DNA from: Runella aurantiaca
GTDB taxonomy: Bacteria; Bacteroidota; Bacteroidia; Cytophagales; Spirosomataceae
DNA: 64,000 bases
NCBI RefSeq assembly: GCF_003339505.1
Contig: NZ_QPIW01000015.1
Span: 94,231 to 158,230, forward strand
Direction of reading: 5' to 3'
Part shown: piece after piece, positions 32,824 to 39,806 of the stretch
How positions within the stretch are numbered: the stretch's first letter is position 1
How the letters are laid out: each line of letters opens with the position of its first letter
Position numbers and translations under genes: made by a program
Notes under the pieces: model-generated
What the model was told of the DNA's origin: nothing
Seen by the model: the letters and a program-made list of their open reading frames with translations, nothing else
Databases searched by the model: none

Positions 32824-35130
32824 GTGGTTCGTCTGTTTATTATATTATTCTTCATTGGTTTGCTTGACTTCAACACAGTATACGCCCAAAACACGGCGGA
32901 CTGCGATTGTTTCGTCAAAGGCGTGGTAAAAGACCGTGAGACCAACCTCCCCATTGTCGGTGCCATACTAACCATCAAAAACACTTCCAAAGTAACCACT
33001 ACTGATACCGATGGTCATTACAAATTTGACCGATTGTGTCAGGGCAGTTACGTACTGGAATGTAAAATCATTGGCTACAAAACCACCCGCACCACCATTG
33101 CGCTCCAACACAGCGCGGAAGAAAACCTCAACCTCAGCGAAGACGAAGTGCACTTGCAGGACGTAGAAATCGTGGCACGGCGCGTCACTTCGCTAACGCA
33201 GCCTTCTGGTTCGTTACAAAATCAATCGTTGGAGCAAACACGCGGCCAAACCTTGGCCGAAGCACTGCAAAAAATTGTGGGCGTGACTATGCTACAAACG
33301 GGAGCTTCCATAGCCAAACCCGTTATTCACGGACTACACAGCAATCGGATTTTAATCATTAATAACGGAATACGGCAGGAAGGGCAACAATGGGGCTCCG
33401 AACACGCACCCGAAATCGACCCCTTCATTGCCAAACGCCTAACCGTTGTGAAAGGAGCTGCCGGGGTTCGGTACGGTTCTGATGCCATCGGCGGGGTTAT
33501 TTTGGTAGAGCCAGCAGAACTGCCTTACACAATTGGCTCAATACGAGGCGAGTTGAATACGGTTGGATTTACAAATGGACGTACAGGGGTTTTGTCAGGA
33601 ACCCTTGAAGGCGGGCTCAAGAAATGGAAAGGGTTTGGCTGGCGTCTGCAAGGAACCCTCAAAAATGGCGGCAACATTCGAACGCCTGATTATTTTTTGG
33701 CCAATACGGGTGTTCGTGAACAGAATTTTTCGGCAGCAGCAGGCTATCGTTCTGTCAAACTCGGTGCGGAGGTATTTTATAGTCAGTTCCACACCAACTT
33801 AGGCATCTTTTCAGGCTCGCACATCGGCAGTACGTCTGATTTACTAAACGTCATTCAGAACGGAGAGCCCTTCATCAAAGCGGATTTTAACCGCGCCATT
33901 GAGCGTCCGAATCAGCTCGTTGACCATGATTTATTAAAGATAAAAGCCTACCGACAGTTTTCAGGAAATCGTCTTTCGCTGACGCTAGGCCGGCAGCACA
34001 ACCAACGCGCCGAATACGACTTGCACGGTCCGCAGGCCGCCGTTAAACCCGCACTGCTGTTTCGGATTACGACCTTAACTGGTGACGTGGTTTTGGAACA
34101 TAAGCCCATTGCCAAAGAAATCACTGGTCAAATCGGATTCAGCGGTTTGTACCAATACAACTTTACCGATGGCCGCCCCCTAATCCCTGATTTTGAGCAA
34201 TCCAACGCGGGTGCATTTGTGATTGAGCGCTGGATTAAACAAAAATGGGAATGGGAAGCTGGCCTACGATATGATATGCGTTGGCTTCAAGTGTATCGTT
34301 TTATCGGCCAAACATTAGACCAACGAAACCATCAATTCAACAGTTGGTCGGGTACCGTTGGGAGCGTATTTAATGCCAATTCCCATCTCTCTATAAGGGC
34401 AAATTTCGGCACAGGCTGGCGCCCGCCGAGCGTCAACGAACTGTACAGCAAAGGTGTACACCACGGCGCAGCCGCCTATGAAGAAGGCAACGAAACCCTA
34501 CGCCCCGAAACCGCCTATAATTTAATGGGAAACTTGGAATATACCTCCGAATGCTTTCGCGCCGAAATAGGACTTTACCACAATTCTATTCAAAACTTTA
34601 TCTACCTAAAACCGCAGCCTGAACCCATTCTGACCATTCGCGGGGCTTTTCCATATTTTAAATACTTTCAAACGAACGCAACATTTTCGGGTGCCGACGT
34701 CACCACCGAATGGAATATTACCCCTCGCTGGGAGCATACCGCCAAAATTTCGTACCTGAGGGCTTACGACCAAGTCGCCAACGATTATTTGGTGGCCATC
34801 CCCGCCAATCGCGTTGAGAATGGTTTTCGTTACAAAATAGGGAAAGTGATTCACTCCCATGATTCGTTCGTTTCTATTGGACATTTATGGGTCGATCAAC
34901 AAAAGCGCGTTCCGCCCAATAGCGATTTTATGCCGCCGCCTTCTGCCTATCATTTATGGTCAATCCAAGTAGGCGGCGATATAATTTTGACCGAAAAACA
35001 AAAAATAACGTGGGGCATTACGGGACAAAACCTGTTTGATACTGCCTACCGCGACTACCTTAACCGATTCCGGTATTATTCACTAGAGCAGGGCCGCAAT
35101 TTTTCGGTGCGTTTAAAATGGATTTTTTAA
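32824..35130 (+). CDS. TonB-dependent receptor, ZnuD-like (predicted zinc uptake)
   Basis: A 768-residue outer-membrane receptor. A signal peptide ends near VYAQN, followed by a CarboxypepD_reg domain (CDCFVKGVVKDRETNLPIVG), a plug domain (QKIVGVTMLQTGASIAKPVI, HGLHSNRILIINNGIRQEGQ, GSEHAPEIDPF, VVKGAAGVRYGSDAIGGVI) and a 22-strand barrel ending in NFSVRLKWIF. The plug resembles ZnuD of Neisseria. The frame opens at a GTG at 32806, but that GTG ends the -7 box, so the second in-frame GTG at 32824 is chosen; it keeps an intact signal peptide. It is followed after 19 bp by a partner lipoprotein. Zinc is inferred from family and operator. Confidence 0.82.
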   Translation: MVRLFIILFFIGLLDFNTVYAQNTADCDCFVKGVVKDRETNLPIVGAILTIKNTSKVTTTDTDGHYKFDRLCQGSYVLECKIIGYKTTRTTIALQHSAEENLNLSEDEVHLQDVEIVARRVTSLTQPSGSLQNQSLEQTRGQTLAEALQKIVGVTMLQTGASIAKPVIHGLHSNRILIINNGIRQEGQQWGSEHAPEIDPFIAKRLTVVKGAAGVRYGSDAIGGVILVEPAELPYTIGSIRGELNTVGFTNGRTGVLSGTLEGGLKKWKGFGWRLQGTLKNGGNIRTPDYFLANTGVREQNFSAAAGYRSVKLGAEVFYSQFHTNLGIFSGSHIGSTSDLLNVIQNGEPFIKADFNRAIERPNQLVDHDLLKIKAYRQFSGNRLSLTLGRQHNQRAEYDLHGPQAAVKPALLFRITTLTGDVVLEHKPIAKEITGQIGFSGLYQYNFTDGRPLIPDFEQSNAGAFVIERWIKQKWEWEAGLRYDMRWLQVYRFIGQTLDQRNHQFNSWSGTVGSVFNANSHLSIRANFGTGWRPPSVNELYSKGVHHGAAAYEEGNETLRPETAYNLMGNLEYTSECFRAEIGLYHNSIQNFIYLKPQPEPILTIRGAFPYFKYFQTNATFSGADVTTEWNITPRWEHTAKISYLRAYDQVANDYLVAIPANRVENGFRYKIGKVIHSHDSFVSIGHLWVDQQKRVPPNSDFMPPPSAYHLWSIQVGGDIILTEKQKITWGITGQNLFDTAYRDYLNRFRYYSLEQGRNFSVRLKWIF

Positions 35131-35149
35131 TTTTTAACTACATATCCCC

Positions 35150-35719
35150 ATGAAACCTACACATTCATTATTAACCATTACATTGGCTTTTACCCTTACT
35201 GCGGTAATTTGGAGTTGTGGAACGAAGGAAGCGCCCGCCCCAGAAGACGAAAACGAGTTAATTACTACCGTGCGCCTGACTTTCACCGAAGACGGCACAA
35301 CGACACCCCTAAAATTTGAATGGAAAGATTTGGACGGCGACGGCGGCAATGCCCCAACAACCTCACGGATTACCTTAAAAGCAAGCCGCAGCTACAAAGT
35401 AGATGTTGAATTTTTGGATGAAAGCAAAACACCGACTGATAACATAACCGACGAAGTACGGGAAGAAGGTGATGAGCATTTGGTCGTATTAACGCCCACT
35501 CCTTCGTCGCTGTTTACCTACACGGCAAGTGACAAAGACAGCCGTAATTTCCCGATTGGATTGTCTGGAACCGTTGCCACAGGAGGCATCAACCAAGGTT
35601 CACTGCGCGTACAGTTGCGGCACCAACCACCCGTAAATGGACAACCCGTTAAAAACGGTACCGTTGCCCCTGGAAGTGATGATGTAAATATCACCTTTGA
35701 TGTAGTAGTAGCTCCCTAA
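35150..35719 (+). CDS. Lipoprotein partner of the zinc-type TonB receptor
   Basis: A 189-residue lipoprotein. The signal peptide ends in a lipobox-like AVIWSC with Cys23. An acidic stretch (APEDENELITTVRLTF) follows, then KFEWKDLDGDG and EEGDEHLVVLTPT and a C-terminal LRVQLRHQPP. This pattern matches Bacteroidota proteins labelled type 1 periplasmic binding fold superfamily, which I recall as neighbours of ZnuD-like receptors. The Asp/Glu/His-rich segments could bind a metal. It is probably cotranscribed with the receptor under the same operator and works at the outer membrane. Exact role unknown. Confidence 0.75.
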   Translation: MKPTHSLLTITLAFTLTAVIWSCGTKEAPAPEDENELITTVRLTFTEDGTTTPLKFEWKDLDGDGGNAPTTSRITLKASRSYKVDVEFLDESKTPTDNITDEVREEGDEHLVVLTPTPSSLFTYTASDKDSRNFPIGLSGTVATGGINQGSLRVQLRHQPPVNGQPVKNGTVAPGSDDVNITFDVVVAP

Positions 35720-35815
35720 TAATTCCTTTGGTTATAACACACCCCAAATTGGGCTGGCTCCTGACCAGATACTAAAAAAAAAGACGAAACTAGCTGATAA
35801 TAGCCAATTTATTAC

Positions 35816-35823
35816 TACTTTTG
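35816..35823 (+). promoter_or_regulatory. Bacteroidota -7 box upstream of queA
   Basis: TACTTTTG, followed by CGG, is an exact TAnnTTTG match 42 bp before the queA ATG. No TTTG is seen at -33. It separates queA from the lipoprotein gene. Confidence 0.45.
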
Positions 35824-35865
35824 CGGTCTTATTTTTTTTAAGGTGTCTTTTAGCCAAAAAGATAT

Positions 35866-36909
35866 ATGAAACTTTCCGAGTTTAAGTTTGACCTTCCTCA
35901 GAGCTTAATTGCTCTCTATCCTGCAGACCGCGGCGAGTCCCGTCTAATGGTGGTAAATCGTCAAACCAAAAAGATTGAACACAAAAAGTTCTCCGAAATT
36001 ATAGACTACTTCGAAGAAGGCGACGCAATGGTCGTCAACGATACCAAAGTTTTTCCGGCACGCTTATACGGCCAGAAGGAAAAAACAGGTGCGAAAATTG
36101 AAGTTTTTTTACTTCGTGAGCTCAACCGTGAAATGCGGCTTTGGGACGTATTGGTAGATCCTGCCCGTAAAATTCGGGTAGGCAATAAATTGTACTTTGG
36201 CGATAGCGACTTGGTTGCTGAAGTCATTGACAACACCACTTCTCGTGGGCGGACCATTCGATTCCTGTATGACGGAAATCACGACGAGTTGATGCGCGCC
36301 ATCGATGAGTTGGGAGAAACGCCCCTTCCTCGCGACATTAAGCGCAAGGTAGAAGATGCTGACCGTGAACGCTATCAAACCATCTTCGCTCAACACGTTG
36401 GTGCGGTAGCTGCGCCAACGGCTGGAATGCACTTTACAAAAGTGATTCAACGGCGGATGGAAATCAAAGGCATCAACTTTACCCCCATCACGTTGCACGT
36501 AGGGGTAGGCACATTCCGTCAAGTTGACGTTGAAGATTTGACCAAACACAAGACCGACTCCGAAAACTTCGCTATCACAGAGGCTTCGGCCAACGTAATC
36601 AACGAAGCGCTCGACAAAGGCAAACGTGTTTGTGCCATTGGAACAACTTCGCTCAAAGCACTTGAATCATCGGTATCGGCCAACAACCGCGTAAAACCTT
36701 TTGAAGGATGGACGGATAAATTTATTTTCCCGCCTTACGACTTCAAAATTTCCAACGCATTGCTAACCAACCTGCATTTGCCAGAATCCATCTTGTTGAT
36801 GATGACCTGCGCTTTTGGTGGTCATGACCTTGTCATGGAGGCCTATGAAGAAGCAATGAAGGAAAAGTACAAATTCTTTAGCTATGGTGATGCCATGCTT
36901 ATTATTTAA
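35866..36909 (+). CDS. queA: S-adenosylmethionine:tRNA ribosyltransferase-isomerase
   Basis: A 347-residue enzyme of queuosine synthesis that transfers the ribosyl part of SAM to preQ1 in tRNA to give epoxyqueuosine. Family blocks are present: [19 protein letters not shown] with [36 protein letters not shown] (about 181-192), [13 protein letters not shown] and [15 protein letters not shown]. Length is normal. It is cytoplasmic. The ispD gene follows after 92 bp containing a long inverted repeat. Confidence 0.95.
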   Translation: MKLSEFKFDLPQSLIALYPADRGESRLMVVNRQTKKIEHKKFSEIIDYFEEGDAMVVNDTKVFPARLYGQKEKTGAKIEVFLLRELNREMRLWDVLVDPARKIRVGNKLYFGDSDLVAEVIDNTTSRGRTIRFLYDGNHDELMRAIDELGETPLPRDIKRKVEDADRERYQTIFAQHVGAVAAPTAGMHFTKVIQRRMEIKGINFTPITLHVGVGTFRQVDVEDLTKHKTDSENFAITEASANVINEALDKGKRVCAIGTTSLKALESSVSANNRVKPFEGWTDKFIFPPYDFKISNALLTNLHLPESILLMMTCAFGGHDLVMEAYEEAMKEKYKFFSYGDAMLII

Positions 36910-36926
36910 GTTAAGTTCATAGTTGG

Positions 36927-37001
36927 TCGTTAGTAAATAGTCCATAGTTACGTTTTTGTATTAATACTGACGGCTAACGACTGTTTACTAACGATTTTTT
37001 T
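36927..37001 (+). repeat. Long-loop inverted repeat plus T7 abutting the ispD start
   Basis: Arms 36927-36942 (TCGTTAGTAAATAGTC) and 36979-36994 (GACTGTTTACTAACGA) are 16 bp with one mismatch around a 36-nt loop, and seven T residues (36995-37001) run directly into the ispD ATG. It has terminator shape but sits where the ribosome-binding site should be, so it could act as an attenuator or simply be a dispersed AT-rich repeat. Confidence 0.45.
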
Positions 37002-37679
37002 ATGACCAAATTTGCCATCATAGTCGCCGGCGGAAACGGCACTCGGATGGGCAGTAAAACGCCCAAACAATTCATGCTAGTAGGGGGTAAACCTATTTTA
37101 ATGCACACCATTGAAAAGTTTATCGCTTACGATTTCTCGCTACAAATTCTGCTGGTTCTGCCCGCCAATGAGATGAAAGCGTGGTACGCGCTTTGTGACA
37201 AACACGGATTTTATCCCGCCATTGTCACCGTAGCCGGTGGAAACACCCGCTTTCAATCGGTCAAAAACGGTTTAAAAAAAATAAGTGCAAAAGAAGGTCT
37301 GGTGGCAGTCCACGACGGAGTCCGGCCCTTTGTCTCTCCAAGTATCATTGCCCAAAGTTTTGAAGTTGCCGCGCAAAAAGGCACGGCAATTACGGCGGTC
37401 TCTCTCAAAGACTCCATTCGGTTTATCGACGCCAATGACGCCAATCATTCCGTTGACCGCGCGGCCTATCGTTTGGTACAAACTCCCCAAACATTCCGTT
37501 TAGACTGGATGCGGCCAGCTTTTGACACCCCTGAGCAACCGTTTTTTACTGATTGTGCCAGTGTTTTGGAACATGCAGGGCATCCCATTACTCTCATTGA
37601 AGGCGGTTACGAAAACATCAAAATAACCACTCCCGAAGATTTATTATGGGCAGAAGCATTTGCCGCCCAACCAACATAA
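37002..37679 (+). CDS. ispD: 2-C-methyl-D-erythritol 4-phosphate cytidylyltransferase
   Basis: A 225-residue cytidylyltransferase of the MEP isoprenoid pathway. The N-terminal nucleotide loop is IVAGGNGTRMGSKTPKQFML (about 7-26), followed by ILMHTIEKF, AGGNTRFQSVKNGL and VHDGVRPFVSPSII. The C-terminal VQTPQTFRLDWM and ENIKITTPEDLLWAE complete the family pattern. It shows that the organism makes isoprenoid precursors by the non-mevalonate route, feeding undecaprenyl phosphate for the surface glycans, among other products. It starts immediately after a T7 tract. Confidence 0.94.
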   Translation: MTKFAIIVAGGNGTRMGSKTPKQFMLVGGKPILMHTIEKFIAYDFSLQILLVLPANEMKAWYALCDKHGFYPAIVTVAGGNTRFQSVKNGLKKISAKEGLVAVHDGVRPFVSPSIIAQSFEVAAQKGTAITAVSLKDSIRFIDANDANHSVDRAAYRLVQTPQTFRLDWMRPAFDTPEQPFFTDCASVLEHAGHPITLIEGGYENIKITTPEDLLWAEAFAAQPT

Positions 37680-37771
37680 TAACATTCGTAAATCGGTAAA
37701 CTAAACCACAAAATTATATCTTTACCTTCAGATTTATAGAGAGTATTTATCAATAACCAATCTCTACGCTC

Positions 37772-38755
37772 TTGCAAGCTCGTCTCTCCGTTGATGCGTA
37801 CGTCGAAGGTGTATTATCAGGCAATCGACTGATACTCAGCAGGGCTATTACATTAATTGAAAGTCAATTACCTTCCGACAGAATTTTGGCGCAGCAGGTT
37901 CTGGAACACATATTACCACGTACAGGCTCCTCCATTCGCATCGGAATCACGGGGGTGCCTGGGGTTGGAAAAAGTACTTTTATCGAAGCATTCGGCAAAG
38001 CACTGACCGCCGACGGCAAAAAAACGGCAGTATTGGCCATTGACCCTACCAGTCAACGTTCCAAAGGCAGTATCATGGGCGACAAAACGCGCATGGAAGA
38101 ACTCGCTCACGACCCAATGGCGTATATTCGTCCCTCCCCTTCTGGCGGCTCATTGGGCGGCGTAGCCAATAAAACCCGCGAAACCCTGCTGCTTTGTGAA
38201 GCGGCAGGATTTGACATTATACTGGTGGAAACCATGGGAGTAGGGCAATCCGAAACCGTCGTAAAAGGAATGGTTGATTTCTTCCTTTTATTGATGCTTG
38301 CGGGGGCAGGGGATGAACTCCAAGGCATCAAAAAGGGAATTATGGAAATGGCCGATGCCGTCGTAATTACCAAAGCCGACGGCCACAACCAATCCGCTGC
38401 CCAACGGGCAGTGATAGAATACCAAAATGCATTTCATTTATTTCCCCCCAATGAAAATGGCTGGTTTCCTCCCGTATTGACCTGCTCGGCACTAGAGAAA
38501 CGAGGTTTACACGAAATATGGGCCCAAATTCTTCAATTTGATTCACAATCCAAAGCCATTGGATTCCACGTTAAAAACCGCCGACAACAAAATCTGGAGT
38601 GGATGCACAGCCTCATACGCCAGACGTTGGAAGAGCAATTTTACAGTCATAAAGAAATTACCCAACAACTCCATGAAGTTGAACTAATGGTACAAAACGA
38701 AAAGTGGCTGCCCATGAGAGCCGCCACTTTTTTGATGGATATTTTTCGTTCGTAA
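37772..38755 (+). CDS. meaB: MeaB/ArgK-type G3E GTPase, methylmalonyl-CoA mutase chaperone
   Basis: A 327-residue P-loop GTPase. Walker A is GVPGVGKSTF (about 61-70), then AIDPTSQRSKGSIMGDKTRM, YIRPSPSGGSLGGVA and VETMGVGQSE, with the guanine-specificity ITKADG. MeaB protects and loads adenosylcobalamin-dependent methylmalonyl-CoA mutase. The mutase genes are not in the window. The start is a TTG; an in-frame stop lies six codons upstream, and no closer ATG fits the conserved RLSVDAYVEGVLSG opening. It converges with the next gene with only 5 bp between and no terminator. Confidence 0.9.
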   Translation: MQARLSVDAYVEGVLSGNRLILSRAITLIESQLPSDRILAQQVLEHILPRTGSSIRIGITGVPGVGKSTFIEAFGKALTADGKKTAVLAIDPTSQRSKGSIMGDKTRMEELAHDPMAYIRPSPSGGSLGGVANKTRETLLLCEAAGFDIILVETMGVGQSETVVKGMVDFFLLLMLAGAGDELQGIKKGIMEMADAVVITKADGHNQSAAQRAVIEYQNAFHLFPPNENGWFPPVLTCSALEKRGLHEIWAQILQFDSQSKAIGFHVKNRRQQNLEWMHSLIRQTLEEQFYSHKEITQQLHEVELMVQNEKWLPMRAATFLMDIFRS

Positions 38756-38760
38756 ATTAC

Positions 38761-39669
38761 TTATCTGATTATCTTCACGGTCAACGGTATACACTTAACA
38801 GGAGGGCACTCAGGAGGAATTACCTCCAATACTGATACCTCCGCTTGGCTTTTGCCAGAAGCTGCCGACCCAGCACCACAACCGCCTGTCACGGTCAAAA
38901 TTTGATAAATTGTATCGGTGGTTGGTGATACTGATACCGTTTTGACTGGCTCTGCCTGGGTTAATTGAATAGGTGCTTCCCCAGTAATTGTAACCGTGGC
39001 TGGAAAGACCCCATTTTGTGACGAGAGCGTCAGAATTGCCACTCCACCTGCATTGATGGTAGTATCTCCTGCAATCGCAACTATAGGAAGTGAACATTGA
39101 TTCATAATGTTGGTAAATGTCCCGTTTATTTCTTCAGTCAGCGTCCGATTCGGATCCTCCACCGTTGGGGAGGCATAAGCGCGGGTTATTACGGTATTAG
39201 GCAGCGAATTTGACACGCCCTTTGGCAGAAAAAACAAGTCATAGCATTTGGACGTATTTGTTCCAATCAGCGCAAATTTGACGTCAGCGATGGAAATCCA
39301 AGCAGCCCCCACGGTAGTTCCACTTCCTTGTTCTCCTCTGTACAAAATATTCAACGTAAATACAGAAGTATCTACCCCTACATCAGTCAATGAAGTTATA
39401 TTAAAGTAATCTCCTGACGTAAAGTTATTACGGCTTTTGATAGATGGGTTTGCGAGCTGAGCGCTTTTATAGAAAATTCTCAAATTGGCATTTCCCATTA
39501 CGAATGCACTGTCAGGGGCCTGAATTTCGACGCTGACAATAGCACTATCGCAACTGATTGATTTTGGGACTAGTCTTAGTTTAAAACTTGTCTGTGCAAA
39601 AGCTCCCATTGCGTAAAAGAGGAATACACCAACAAAAATTAGCGTGCGGCCAATTATCGGATTTTTCAT
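38761..39669 (-). CDS. Secreted protein with a cohesin-like domain and Cys-rich C-terminus
   Basis: A 302-residue protein with a signal peptide ending near MGAFAQ. Residues about 26-170 look like a cohesin/carbohydrate-binding beta-sandwich (FKLRLVPKSISCDSAIVSVE, VMGNANLRIFYKSAQL, VGAAWISIADVKFALIG). A second beta domain, about 200-290, is PKD-like (TTINAGGVAILTLSSQNG). The C-terminus ECPPVKCIPLTVKIIR has two cysteines and a basic end and might be a sorting or anchoring signal; this is conjecture. It lies 137 bp downstream of a protease with a dockerin-like tail on the same strand. Function unknown. Confidence 0.65.
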   Translation of the reverse strand: MKNPIIGRTLIFVGVFLFYAMGAFAQTSFKLRLVPKSISCDSAIVSVEIQAPDSAFVMGNANLRIFYKSAQLANPSIKSRNNFTSGDYFNITSLTDVGVDTSVFTLNILYRGEQGSGTTVGAAWISIADVKFALIGTNTSKCYDLFFLPKGVSNSLPNTVITRAYASPTVEDPNRTLTEEINGTFTNIMNQCSLPIVAIAGDTTINAGGVAILTLSSQNGVFPATVTITGEAPIQLTQAEPVKTVSVSPTTDTIYQILTVTGGCGAGSAASGKSQAEVSVLEVIPPECPPVKCIPLTVKIIR

Positions 39670-39806
39670 AACAGTAACTATTTATAACTATCAAATTTCA
39701 GTAATACCCCACAATGAATGAATATATGTAGGATTCCCTTTTATTTCTTCTTGAATGGATAACACATACCAATCATGCTTTATAATATGTTGCAATAAAC
39801 GTGCCA

